64,000 nt of DNA from Bimastos eiseni (GCA_959347315.1 OY365815.1:20508803-20572802), one strand, 5' to 3'. Counted from the first letter of the stretch, positions 1-12,094 are shown. The notes: a model not told the origin generated them from the sequence alone. Program-made: numbers and translations.

Positions 1-374
1 GTCCAGTTTACAAGCTATTGCAGAAAATCTGCAGCATTTGAATAAAGCAGAACCAGTGGGTGATAAGGAATAAATTAAATTGTCTCATACTCATCATGGG
101 ATGTAGATGACAAAAATTCTATTCACACTATTTCATAAAGTAGCAATGCTAAGAAATGTGTAGTCTTGCAAAGGCGATAAGCACACTACTGGTCTCGTTG
201 TTTACATCCATCTGAATGATCTGATGCCAATAGCAAAACCAGATTATAAATTACATCAGGGTCACCAAGATAAAGGAAGTAACGAAGGATGATAAACAAC
301 AATTGATTGTTGCCTGAATTCAAATCTAGAAATCACTCACAAATAAAGATAGAATGCATCAGTCAGAAAGAAGT

Positions 375-486
375 GACATAGAGAGAAAAACAGTCAATAA
401 ATGACAGAGAGAGAAAAACAGTCAAGAAGTGACAGAGAGAGAAAAACAGTCAACAGGTGACAGAGTGAGAAAAACAGTCAACTCAC
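375..486. repeat. 28-bp minisatellite, 4 copies
   Basis: Four head-to-tail units of 28 bp begin at 375, 403, 431 and 459, each starting GACA(T/G)AGAGAGAAAAACAGTC. The last unit runs directly into the ACTCAC that forms the minus-strand splice donor of the adjoining Ig half-domain exon, so the array begins at the first intronic base. The units differ by only a few bases, so expansion is recent. Confidence 0.9.
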
Positions 487-592
487 ACTGGCTTTGGATC
501 AGCCACAGCCACGCAGGGCAGAGTTACCGCCTCTCCTAGCTTGAATGCCACTTCCGGTGCAGACTGCTGGCTTATCGCTGGTGGTAGGGTAA
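487..592 (-). CDS. Exon encoding N-terminal half of an I-set Ig domain (copy B)
   Basis: On the minus strand a TTTAG acceptor (593-597) and a GTGAGT donor (481-486) bound 106 bp. The open frame starts two bases into a codon and reads TLPPAISQQSAPEVAFKLGE, then AVTLPCVAVADPKPV. This is strands A to C of an Ig I-set domain, with the first disulphide cysteine in the TLPC context, stopping just before the expected core tryptophan. The C-terminal half must be on another exon, none of which is visible from 1 to 480. Length and phase match the exon at 981-1086. The family (Dscam, contactin, PTK7, titin-like and so on) cannot be named from 35 residues. This is probably an internal exon of a minus-strand gene that continues beyond base 1. 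Confidence 0.72.
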
Positions 593-980
593 CTAAATAT
601 ATATAGAGATGATAAAATCATACAATATTCAAAGCAAAACTACCACCACTTGACAACACAAATGTCTACAGCAAAAACAACATCATAACAGTGAAGCAGC
701 TAATTGCAACATTTGTCATCTTTCCTTCTGAAAAATGTGAACATTTGCATGAAACTAACTTAACATTTTTAATTTAGAAAGAACTTGAGTTTACTCTTCC
801 TAGAAATCACTACAGTGCTTAGATAACTTTGCCGGGGACAAGCGTTACTCTAAGTTACTGAAACTTACTGTCAGAAGAGTTTGATGAAATACGCTTTAAA
901 AAACATTTGCACGTAAAAATGCGGAAAGAATTTGATTCAAAGATGACAAATGTTGTTGGATCTGTTGAAATAAAACTTAC

Positions 981-1086
981 GATGGAGCAGGTTCCCCAGC
1001 TGCTCTGCAAGGAATCTCAACCATCTCTCCTACTTTGAAAGTTGTCTGAAAGTTTGGATGCTGGATAAAAGTTGGTGGGGTATCCA
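981..1086 (-). CDS. Exon encoding N-terminal half of an I-set Ig domain (copy A)
   Basis: On the minus strand a TTTCTTTCAG acceptor (from 1087) and a GTAAGT donor (975-980) bound 106 bp. The open frame reads DTPPTFIQHPNFQTTFKVGE, then MVEIPCRAAGEPAPS. The proline-rich start, the VGE turn, the I-P-C cysteine and the G-E-P-A-P turn are typical of I-set Ig strands A to C. The exon ends in the same phase and at the same domain position as the 487-592 exon. The 388 bp between the two exons contain no D-x-G-x-Y-x-C half-domain, so the exons cannot simply be joined into one ordinary Ig fold. They may be alternative exons or a duplication. Gene identity is unknown. Confidence 0.75.
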
Positions 1087-1401
1087 CTGAAAGAAAATAT
1101 CAGCTTCTGGAGTGAACCAACTGCATACCGCATGAATACCTTCATATAATAATAATAATAGTAATAATAATAATAAGCATATTTGCATACTGGTAATATT
1201 TATGAATGTGTAATGTCGCTGCGTTTTGACAGCAATTTCTTTCTAATAAACGAAGATGCATATTAATAGATCCACTTCAATGATCAACGAGTACTAAAAA
1301 AACCTACAACATTCTTCATCGATATTACTGTACAGCGTACAAAGAGGTCGAATACTTTTCAGAAAAGACTCAACGTCGCATTTTGTGAGTGGTCAACTTG
1401 A

Positions 1402-1610
1402 ATATACATTATACAATACAATATGACTATATTTGATATTGCCCTTCCTCCAAAGCTCAGAATTGCACCCGACCATATGACAGAAACATCATTGATGGGG
1501 GATTTGCTCAGGGTCCTTACACAGAAACTGCCTAGGACAAGGCTCGAACGAGTACCCTCCACTCTACAGGTTGAGTGCTCTTACTGATTGTCCACTGTAC
1601 CACACAGGAT
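1402..1610 (-). mobile_element. tRNA-derived SINE, family 1 (minus copy)
   Basis: Read on the minus strand, it starts with a tRNA-like head (TGGTACAGTGGACAATCAGT, then B-box-like GTTCGAGCC), followed by a body containing TCATATGGTCG. It ends in a TATTGTATTGTATAATG tail. The element at 14047-14258 has the same head, middle and TTGTATTGTATTC tail, so the two are members of one SINE family in opposite orientation. Confidence 0.7.
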
Positions 1611-2815
1611 GAATGAGAGCCCTAGAACAATGTTCTCAATGACTTGCAATGGAAGTTAAGTCTCCATGAATTGATATTCTAGAGCTGCTGGTGAATACCT
1701 AGAGTTAGTGTGCCATCAAGTAACGCTTTGTGCATTAATGTAATGTACTCTTGAAGTCATTAAAAGCTTATACTTTAATACAAATGACTGTCTTCTGCAA
1801 TATTGTTGTGGTAGTTCAGCCATTCCAAATATATTTTCATTTTGATAGTCTTGTGATCCAGGTTGGCCTGGGATCGAAAAACCAGGAAGAGAATGAATAT
1901 ATAATTGAATAATAGTCTTGACCTGAGGAGGAAAGTCCGGACTCAATTAGCCCCTCTCAAAGATCCCTCTGATGTCACTGCTTCAGACTTCAATTATAAA
2001 ACAACGCCAGATGCCAATTTTAATCAAACTTCAGTGTAGTTCAAAGTCTGAAATTACTCTTATTATCCTATCGATTTACAGAAACAACTTTAACTGCTAT
2101 TTATTAAGGCAATAAATTACTTACTCGGTCAACTTCAGGATAGGCAAATCATTAAGTTCAGGCCTTCAGGAATAATCTCCACTGTAATTCCAGTAGGAAT
2201 GGAGAGATGGGGTTACTTGAAGAGGTGCCAGTTAAAGACTGAGGGTAAAGCTTGACAACTGTTGGCAGATACAGTACACATTTAGGCACATTAGATTACA
2301 ACACCTGGCCACAGTCAGAAGTTAAACATTGACCCAAACATAACTAATTTCTTCCTTCCCTATCCCTCTAAATCCCTGTCTCTCTCTGTCTATCTCATTC
2401 TTCCTAATTCTCTCCCTCCCTCCCTCCCTCGCCCCAATCCTCTATTCTTTATTCTTCCCAATGTTTACTGCCTGACAAAGTTAATGCTCAGGAGGCAGTA
2501 ACAAAAACAAGCTGCTCATTCAGCTGGCGTCAGCGTCAATTGGGTTCAGCTGGGTAAAAAGACTAGAAGGTCATAACAAACAATTGGGTCAAAGCCCAAA
2601 CCATCTTGCATCTGATGCCACTCTCCATGAAAATACAAGGTTTCCCCTGGATTATTATTAATGCCAGGCCTACCCAAAAAATGTAAAATAAACAGTCAAT
2701 AGACAGTCATTGTGGTCGAAATCTACCTCTGGTAGAAAACCACCACTAGTAGTTCCAGAAAAACAGTTGAGGCTAATGACTGGCTGATCTCAAGTCCTGA
2801 TATGCAATGTGTCTA

Positions 2816-3045
2816 TTCATTCATTCATTCATTCATTCATTCATTCATTCTGAACATTTATATAGCGCCCCTTCAAAAACCAGCCAGGACCAAAGAAAAA
2901 AGACATTAGCAATTTGTAAAAACCTGATGGTTGTGCCACAAACAAAGAGCAGACCTCAAGTAGGAGGACGTTCCATCTTGAAGGGCCCACAACCGAAGAA
3001 GCACGGTGCTACCTAATAGCCAAGTGAGCCAGTGTAACTAGCTCA
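2816..3045 (-). mobile_element. Retroposon with GCGCTATATAAAT tail
   Basis: On the plus strand an ATTC run (2816-2850) is followed by ACATTTATATAGCGCCCCTT. On the minus strand this is a body ending in GGCGCTATATAAATGT plus an AATG tail. Similar starts occur at 22435, 51835 and 52255, and a tail in plus orientation at 19630, so this is a dispersed retroposon superfamily in the window. The body limit is approximate. Confidence 0.6.
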
Positions 3046-3377
3046 CCCCTTGTTTATATGCAGCAAGTTTTACATAATAAACATACAGGGAATGAGGAAA
3101 TTCAAGATGATGAAAGGCAGGCTGCTAACCAGCAGACTAATTAAATCTACAGAATTAACAATTGGTTCTGTAACAGCCTCAGTCTGCTTTGGTTCAACAC
3201 AACTACACCTCATAGTGACTGGGATAAGTTACCTGTTGAAATAAGTCAATTGCCTGCACACAACACCTCTCTTCCACTTGTGTCAGTATCTCCTCTATGG
3301 CTGGCAATTATGCCAGAAAAAATGGAACTGAAACTTAGTTGCATCAACTCAATGAGTCAACGCATTCTTACTTTGAG

Positions 3378-3560
3378 GTGGTACCCAGTGGTTAGAATGC
3401 AAGCCTTGCAACTCAGAAAGTATGGGTTTAAGTCCCCCTCTTCCCCCCTCCATGCGGCTACTGTGCACTTGTGCAGGGACGATGATGAGCAAGTCCTACA
3501 CTGGAAACTGCTCAGTGTGATCAACTGATAACTGGTCATCAAACAGTGGCACTAAATAAT
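3378..3560 (+). mobile_element. tRNA-derived SINE-like element
   Basis: The segment GTGGTACCCAGTGGTTAGAA resembles an A box. GGGTTTAAGTCCC, about 50 bp further on, resembles a B box with its T-loop. The rest of the body resembles the family-1 SINEs (GTGCACTTGTGCAGG). There is no intact cloverleaf, so I call a retroposon and not a tRNA gene. Confidence 0.55.
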
Positions 3561-5265
3561 TGCATAATATTAAGAATAACAACACTGCAGAGACACCAAC
3601 ACACAGCATGTCTTTAATTTGCAATTGAGACTCTCCATATAATAAGAGGGCAACCTTCACTTGCTACTCATCCTCTAGAAATGGGTCAATTGATTCTTCT
3701 CTAAACATGATCTGTTGGTTAAGAATTAGGCCTCTGTCTATTACTAAATTTATAATGTTGGTCAGAACAGTTTACATTCCTATCCTTGAGCTCTTGATAA
3801 GAAAGGAGTCACCTAGCTGGCAGAGTTATCCTTTAAACAAACAGCTCATATTGTCATCACACATGAATCGTCTGGGCCAGTAAACGTGAACTTTTGATTC
3901 TGCTGCTGATGCATTAGAGGAATTCATACAGACTTATAAGAATCACCTGAATCTGATGCATGGAGTGACATAGACCCACAAGAAGAAGAAGAAGAGAAAG
4001 AAAAGAGAGAGAAAAAGGTTGAGTGGGACAACTTAATTTAAGGCCAAAACTAAGACAAGATATATTATTCTGTTAAGAGATGATGTTACTTTGTGAACTA
4101 TGCGAGAGAGTTCTACCAGAGAAAACAAAGTCTAGTGAATAATGTGATGGTGGGTTACAGCAAAATTAATAGTATTAAACTGCCAAATAATTATTACAAT
4201 GCAGATGAAGGTAATGACGATGGCAACAATGATACAAAATAGCACTAAGCAGAACGCTTTCTCAATAACCTAACAGTAGGGTGAGTATTATTGTTATTAT
4301 TATAATTAATTAGTAAATCCTTGTTATGTTATATTAGTCATTTTTGGATGTTCTTCTTCTAATATGTTACCTTCAAACTACTGAGTTCTCGCAGTGCATT
4401 GACTCACTAATCCATATTAAATGAATAAATAAATAAGTCCAGAATCAGTTATTGAAGTGATTGTCGATGAGCTTTAAACTGAAATTTCATGTTATCAGAC
4501 AAAAGCAGAATAGATTGAAATAATCGTCTGACAAACAAAAGAAATGGAAACCTTAAACTATAAGTAACATAGCAATGTAACAATTTCTAAATGGGTGAAA
4601 ACCACAGGAGAAATAAAAGTCATATTAGAATCTTCAGCAGTTGTTATGAGGAAAGACAAACTGTGTAAGGTTTAGGACTTCAGCTTTAATCTCAAGAACT
4701 GTGGTACCTCCAGCAGAACAAGGCTTCTAATCTAGTCAGGAAATTTTATAAAAAGCCAACGAGTTAAAACTACAAAGAACAATCATTAGGTCAGTGTACT
4801 TCAGAGATGAATCGTGTAGTGACAGAAAAACTAAGAATGAAAACAGAGAACAAAGCTCACTCGCAATCTTGCGCAAAGCAAACTACCAGCAATAAAGAAG
4901 TACAGCTTAATTAATCATAAGAGCAGAAGACAGAATGATGCAGAAAGTCACCATGCCTGTAATTTTGTGGGCCATGTATATTCAAAAGATACATGTAGCT
5001 ATCATGTCACAACCAGGTGCTACAAGAAGAAGGTCAGATGGTAATTCACTTCCATTTTAATACAATAACTCATCTCCTGTTGTCAAAGAAACTGATTCAT
5101 TCAAATAATCAGTATATAAATCAGACAAATGCTATCAAAGTGCAAAAGATATTTAACCAAGATCACAGTATACATCCATTAGGTCAACTAGCGTTCATGA
5201 CGTTCATTTAACTACAAAAAGAAAATAGAAAGCATTTAAGTGAAATATGTGTCATAATCAGAAGC

Positions 5266-5313
5266 ATCATCATCATCATCAGCAGCAGCAGCAGCAGCAA
5301 CAGCAGCAGTCGC
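5266..5313. repeat. (ATC)n / (AGC)n trinucleotide microsatellite
   Basis: CATCATCATCATCATC is followed by CAGCAGCAGCAGCAGCAGCA, with one interruption, ending just before CGCCATGG. It appears non-coding. Confidence 0.85.
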
Positions 5314-5425
5314 CATGGTTACTTACGATGTATTGGCTGGATGTAGTGAGAAAATCCTAAACAATGAAAATGAACAGATCTCACAACCCATGCAAGTTCT
5401 GATTTCAACTATTGACGGACTCATC

Positions 5426-5796
5426 TCATGAAACTTTGACGAAGAGAAGCAAAACCTTGCTACGATTTATAACTTCAGGTACAAAGGAGCCATCGATTTT
5501 CACAGTTATCGATAACGTACAAGGAATATTATAACCACCAACACCTCCACCACCACCACCACCATATGACCATTTAATCTGGAATTTAACAACATTGTCA
5601 GCCAAGTTCATACCACAAAGGACATGACTGTTCCTCTTTGCCTTTTGAAGTGGGGGAACTGTAATTTTTACCATAGAATTGTGCAGGGAAAATGTTGTTT
5701 TCATAGGCGCAATTGCTATAAATTCAATTTGGCACGATCTCTCCACATAATTGAATGTGTTGGTCCAGAACTGATCAACTCTGATACTATGGTAAT
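5426..5796 (-). CDS. Orphan terminal exon candidate, unknown protein with poly-Gly
   Basis: On the minus strand a GCTGTTGCAG acceptor (5797 onward) opens a frame of 122 codons ending in TGA at 5426-5428. It reads YHSIRVDQFWTNTFNYVERS at the start. The middle alternates hydrophobic and polar residues like beta strands (FIAIAPMKTTFSLHNSMVKI). Then follow a run of seven glycines from a GGT microsatellite and the C-terminal end SKVLLLFVKVS. I do not recognise the family. No matching upstream exon was found, so it could be the last exon of a minus-strand gene, a processed fragment, or a chance open frame. Confidence 0.28.
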
Positions 5797-7239
5797 CTGC
5801 AACAGCTTCGAACTCTAGCTCATTTCATGAACGAACAACAGCAGAAAAATCACACAATTTCAACATTTTGTAGATAGAAAGCATCAAATAAAAGTTAAGT
5901 GGCTTAAAAAATTTCAGCGGTTGAAATTCACTGAAGGAAATTGTCACGGTTTCTTCATGCACTCTCTGTGTTAACTTGCTAGTTTAAAATGGCAGCAGGT
6001 ATATCCTAGTGGAAAACCAAACTTCAAGAAATTATGTCCAAATAAATCTAGAACATAGAGAATTAGATTGCTTAATTATTTCTCAGAATCAGTCATAAAT
6101 AACAGGTTTATGAAGTTGCAGAGGGTCAGTGATGCCCTGCTCCTTTAATTATACATTACTAATATGATAATACAAAGCCTTGAGATCTTAACAATTAAAA
6201 CTGTGATGATTGAGTGTGATCATCATTATTATATTATCATAATCAACGTTTCTATTATTACTAATCAAAACTACTGTGGCCATTATAGTGTCAAATCCTT
6301 ATTGGAAAATATGTCACAAACGCAAGCAGCCTACAGCCAAAACTTAAAGGTTGGAATGACATGATAATGTCAAATATTTCCAAGTTATGCAATGATAGTA
6401 GTTAGTTACATAAGTGTTCAGATTACAACTTCAAAAGACATAGAGACATCATAAATGAGTGATAATTCAACACAACTTTTGACATCATCATGTTTTCACT
6501 AAACTACAGATCCAGATAACCTTTGCCTACAAGATGTGGAATGTGGTCAGTGACATTAAATACTCAAATCTTACCGAAACTGTTGTTTAAAGAGGTGCAT
6601 TCAGGAAAGAAGTAGTTCTTAAGGTGATAGTTCTGTCACATACTGGGACAGAATCCAGAGAAGATAGGAAGCATCGGCTGCCCCCCTCCCGCATGCCTTG
6701 TGCTCAGATTCTTCTGTAGTGCATACCAGAACTTGGCCCCATCTTCAAATCACTATTGACCACACAACAGCAGCCTCTGTTCTACTCTAGGAGATACCCA
6801 CACCATTTGATCCAACAGTGCGGTGCACTTATCCTTAGGATAAAGGCCACTCCAGCCATTCCAGTCCTAGCAATTTCCAGCAGAATCAGCACTATTTGGA
6901 CATTACACACCAACTGTACCACCTGATAATGTCTTTGAAAACTAGCGGATCCTTTTACCGCTTATCGCGTGCTTATGATTATCTATGCGCTTGACTAACC
7001 ACATGACTGACCACATGACTGACTTATTAAAATGATGAAAATAATAATAATAACAATAGTCATAATAATAGGCCCTAATAATAATAACAGTAATAGTAAT
7101 ATCTAAGTTTAATAACAATTTGACAAACTGCAGTATGATTACAAGCATAGCATAAACGAATGATGACAAGTTATTATATGAGTTTAATTTAGTTGTTGAC
7201 AGCCATTCAAGGCAAACATCCCGTTATACATCTAGTTTA

Positions 7240-7355
7240 ATCAACGCTGCCACCTAGCACAAGAAATTCAGTCATCCTTAGAGGAAGCAGGAATTGAACT
7301 CACGTCCTCTGCTCTGCATGCCACTGTGTCGTCCATTGCTCTACGACCCATAGCC
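7240..7355 (-). mobile_element. tRNA-like SINE head
   Basis: On the minus strand, TGGGTCGTAGAGCAATGGAC is followed about 45 bp later by GTGAGTTCAATTCCTGC, spaced like A and B boxes of an RNA polymerase III promoter. The flanking 7150-7230 stretch (GATGATGACAAGTTATTA) recurs at 55270, so both belong to a dispersed repeat. Confidence 0.5.
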
Positions 7356-7707
7356 TGACCTACAGACTCAATGACTGACTTACTCACTTACTGGCATACA
7401 ACAAGGCTTGTGACATGATTAAAAAATCACATTATGTATCAATCTGTAATCCATAACTGCTTCTTAATTAATGAAGGAAGATTTAAACTGCATCTCTCAG
7501 TTTTAGCATAGCCATAAAGCCCTTAATTAATTCTCTGAATATTCAAGCTGTAGGATAGTACAAGGCAAGGCTTTCCATTCCATCATATCAGCCAACTAGT
7601 TTCTGACCTGCCATCTATCGTTTGCTCTGCGGAAAGTAACAAAAAGTCAAAAGGAAAGTTTCAAATTATGCTTTGAAGCATTGCTCAAGCCTACAACCAG
7701 CCCAATT

Positions 7708-7792
7708 ACTATGTACATTAATTACTATGTACATTACTTACAATGTACATTAATTACTATGTACATTAATTACTATGTACATTAATGGCTTG
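7708..7792. repeat. 16-bp tandem repeat, 5 copies
   Basis: Units of ATTAATTACTATGTAC are repeated about five times with one variant unit (ACTTACAATGTAC). No coding potential. Confidence 0.9.
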
Positions 7793-8314
7793 CACAGATA
7801 AATGGATTATAACAAGGCTGGAATTGGAATGAAAATCCATTTGTCAGAACCATAAACACCATAAAATTAAAACATGTGTTGCTAATCAAAACTAAAATAA
7901 GAACTGTAAAACTCAAAGAACCAGATTATCAACATGGCGATTTTAGTTTGCTGACATCATCGATAAGGTAATCCAACCTAAACAAGAAGCATTAACAGCA
8001 AAAGTAGTGCAAGCAGTAATGGACAATTGCTAAGTATAAGTAATTCTGTGACCATCATCTCAAGCAAACATCAGTTTTCTGAAGGGACACAGCACTCATT
8101 CAAATCGGCAGCTGTCCCAAAGCAATATTCACCCACAGGAAACTCCTGCAAAATGCGATATGGGTCAAGAATTCAGTCACAGTCACTACAGAAAAGACTG
8201 AATATGTACGCAACATATAATAAGTTTAATTTCAAAGCCACTTATTTAGCTAAATTGTTTATATGGCTGGTCACTGGTCAGACAACTTACTCCCTTTCTT
8301 TGTTAATCCAACAG

Positions 8315-8468
8315 ACGACAGATGCACCAGGTTTAGCGCAGTGAGGACGACTTTCCATGATGCCATCATCGTGTTCCTGCTGCCGGCTGCTGCTGCTGTA
8401 GCTGCCTGTACTGTCTCCTACCTCTTAATGGGTCAGAGTATGACCAAAGAGTTTGCACAGACAACAGG
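8315..8468 (+). CDS. Candidate internal exon with one transmembrane segment
   Basis: A pyrimidine-rich acceptor (TTTGTTAATCCAACAG, ending 8314) and a donor (CAG/GTAAAA after 8468) bound an open frame. It reads DRCTRFSAVRTTFHDAIIVF, then LLPAAAAVAACTVSYLLMGQ and SMTKEFAQTT. The 20-odd hydrophobic residues form a convincing membrane span, and the segment is locally richer in GC than its surroundings. The layout (cysteine-bearing outer part, span, short basic and polar inside, intron in phase 1) weakly resembles the membrane exon of alpha/epsilon-sarcoglycans. I could not find the neighbouring exons, so the identification is speculative. Confidence 0.38.
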
Positions 8469-11400
8469 TAAAACCTCAACAAGGTCTACTTCTCAAGACA
8501 GACAATCCTAGATTTCGTGGAACTCTACAAGAAACAATAATACAAAGAAACTAAATAAGATATATCAAAACATCTATCAAAAATTCCAGGACCCTGGTTT
8601 TATTCTTCCTCAACAAAAGAAATCTCATAGCTAGAATGCAGTAAAAATTCACGATAACACTGACTAAATTTCATAATGATTCCTGGATTAAAAAACGAAA
8701 CAACTCACATGCTTTTTAAAATCTAGGAATGGCTTTCATTCTAATGCATCCTTGGGCCTATTTCGCTACACTAGACGTCATGTACTCCATAGTCAATATT
8801 AGTCATTTACTTAGTGTAAACATAAGGGGAACAATACAGTGGACATTGGACCATCTAATTTTTTGACCACTCCACTCTACAGGAGCATAAGTATTTTAAA
8901 TACTTGTATCCTTTAAATAAATTCTGGTAAAATAGTTTCAATACAAAGCTTATGATGCATATGGAGCAAGCTGAAATGCACTTCTCACACAGGAAACCTA
9001 TGAGATCAGCTCAGATTATACCTAGCTCTTTCATTTGGTCCATGAGCTTAATATATTCTAGTTGTACATCTTACAATTAAAATTGATCAGAGTCAGTTTC
9101 ATTAAAGGATTCTACGCGAGCAAACAAAACAGCATCCCCCCTCTTCTCCAAAATCGAAAGGGATGAATGTGTCTATGGAGTGGTTTGTTGAAGAATAAAC
9201 TATACAATGTAATGTTGCTCATTTTTCATTTGGACCATCAGAGCAATCACTAAACAGCGCATGAGCATGAGGCCATGAGCTGGCGAACTAGTGGAGGGAA
9301 ACAGGAAAATTTGACATCCAAAGGGTACTCTCTCTGTCTCTCTGCCTCTGTCTATCTGTCTGTCTGTCTGTCTCTCTCGTCCCTCTCTCTAGTCTATGTC
9401 TCTGTTTCTCTCTCTATTTCCTCTGCCGACAGCAGTAAGAGCTGGAGATTCCACGGCTGCTGCTTCTGCTTGGCATGAGACTTGCGCACGACATGGACGC
9501 CATGATATCCATCACACATGGCACACGGTCCAATCATAAATGTCCCGATTTAGCCGCAAAATGACACATGCCATTTCCGTCTGCATTTGACTCCGCATGA
9601 ATATCTCTTCTTCAGCCTCTGCAGTCTCCATCTCCTAGGAAAAACAGGCGAACAGACCAATGGATAGGTGGACAGATAGACGGACTGATGGACGGATAGG
9701 TGGACAGATAAGCGGATGGACAGAGCGCATCTGCAGTCGAGTGACTTCCCGACACAGACTTGTAGTGGCATTGTGTGCAGTATCTGACCCAATCAGCATC
9801 CATAGACATTGATGGATTAATGCCGGATGCCAGAATAAGCAGCTAGTCCTATCCTAGGACCATGAATGCTCTGGGATACATACGGACATGAAGTGATGTA
9901 GAGTAAGTGTGTATAAGGGGCATTGTTTGTGCCAACTCTTTGAGACTGCTGCTGAACTGCCATTCCCCGTGGACCATTGCGGCTGCTTCTCATCATACAG
10001 AACTTTAGAAAGCCAGTCTTTAAAACACACTCATCTACTTGTGAATGCCTGATTCTATTAGAACAAAACTTTTGAAAGATTTCTCTGTAATTTTTACAAT
10101 TTAACCCTCAACTTCTGGGTTGGCAGACCAGAGAATTAACCAACAGAGTGACTGGACTCTGTGCCAAAATAAAAGACATCAGTCTCCAACACTACAACAC
10201 CAGCAGAATAAAGAGAGGACGTGAAGAAAACTCTGTTCTTCAGTTGCAAAAGCTGAAGCTGGAACCGTTCTTTCCAGACATGTAGAATGGTTCAAAAGTG
10301 CAATAAATTGAGAACTTTCCTCTATGGAGGACTTGTAATGACTTGTAATGGATGAGTGACTCGATTTGTCACCCTCAAACAGCATTTGAGTGATACAAGG
10401 AATACCAAGAGTTTACACAAGAGTTTACACAATAATAATTTTACGGCATAAACAGTCAGAAATCCATTAGATGAATATTGTTCTGAACTGCATGGAACCA
10501 ATTTTTGCTCTATTTACATACGATGGAGACATCAGACAGATTGTGTCAACAGTTGACTCGTATAAGCAAATAGCAATCAAACTCAATTATAAACGCAGTT
10601 AAGCAACAGGACAGAAGAGAGGGTTCCACCGTTCGAGTGATGACTCCAACAACAGCATGACAACAGTGCTTAGTGGTAACCTGGTAGATATTACGCTCTC
10701 AGAATAATGCTAAGAAAACTAGAAAAGCAGTTCTGCTCTAAATAAGGAAACAAAAAGTGCCTGGTCCTAGTTTGCCTGGAAAATAACGAGACAATCGAGG
10801 TTTCATGGCTATCAGACGATGAATGTCCAATTCTGAGAAGATGATAATGATTTACTGAAGTGCAGCAACTAAAGCCATTGCTGTTGCCATGGAAGCCGTA
10901 GCTTGAATTGAATGACACCTGCATGGGTGACGTGAAATCCGACGCCTGCTATATATATACACTGGTAACATAGGCTAGGCAGGCGAGTCCACGGTGGGCA
11001 GGCAGACGGGTGACCGGGCAGGCTTGGATCAATATGTTTGAAGCCACATCGTCCATGCACCGTAACCCAAGTCTAGACGGTATTTGGATTGCAGTTTACA
11101 ATTACGAAATGAATTGCATCCAGTGTTGAGTGCCTGCCTTCAATCATTTCACATTTGCCTCCTCCACCACTTCACGGTTCAAATTCAATGCCGAGGAAGA
11201 ATAGGCGAGCGAGAAAATTCAGAAGAAATAATCTAATATGAGACACAGGCAGAGGCTAACATAAGACACAAATGCCTCAACATTTCACATAATTTATCAA
11301 TGATTTCTACAACTAAGCTATGGGATTCTGCTACAAATAATTTAAGTGCCTCAATCAATTTTGATAAGTCAACTAAATAGTCCAACATTAAGACTTTAAC

Positions 11401-12094
11401 AACAAACCACATTGATTTCCCAAGTGCTTTCAGCACACTCTCGCCTTCAAAGTGTTGAAACCAAAGGCAGAATCATATCATTTCAGCAACTGGCAATGCA
11501 AGATCACCAGTTTAAGGACAATGGCCTAAGGAAATGCACGGCTGCAATTTTTCAGTTGCGTCAATTGCTGGTCATGTCACAGTCACTTAATGCCACACTC
11601 ATTCTGAATCATGCGTTTGCAGTTGATTGACTGCTGCAGTGCCATCTATACTTCACATTATACATGCGATGTGCTTGTATTTCAGAATGTATCAGCCTGA
11701 ATCATTGACCTGGATAAAAGTTGGTTATGATATTTCATTTAAGCATTAGCTCTTTGCATTTCAAAAATTCACACTGCAGTCCATAACCTGCTTAGGTAAT
11801 GCCTGCATGGAAAACATCTCAAATCTCCATATCCTCTAAAACTACAGGCTGGAGGCCTGAGAGATGAAGGCGTCCAGTGATGTATAAGGTCACGACCTCA
11901 ACAAGTGGTTTGTCATACAATTCTGTCATCCACTTGTTAGAATAGCATCTGAAGTGCTCATCTACGGCTGCTGGAATAAGGCAACCGGAGCGCTTGACAA
12001 CCTCACATCAAAGACCAATATAATTGTAGAAGACTAATATCCCAAGCAGAAGTCCAACAGCCATGTAAGAAACAGAAAGGTAACTAACTGATTT

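Larger units (their letters stand above)
1087..8314. other. Stretch with no confirmed gene; intronic or intergenic DNA with repeats
   Basis: Apart from the SINE-like elements, microsatellites and the orphan terminal exon listed separately, I see no coding exon that I can support here on either strand. It may be intron of the minus-strand Ig gene. Simple repeats include AAT runs near 1148-1175 and 7030-7100, a purine-rich GAAGAAG tract near 3980-4015, and ATC/AGC trinucleotides at 5266-5310. Confidence 0.55.

Noticed and set aside
2111..2215. Further half-Ig exon upstream of the pair at the left edge
   Set aside because: A donor-like ACTTAC is present, but the frames hit stops and no Ig pattern or 106-bp spacing fits.
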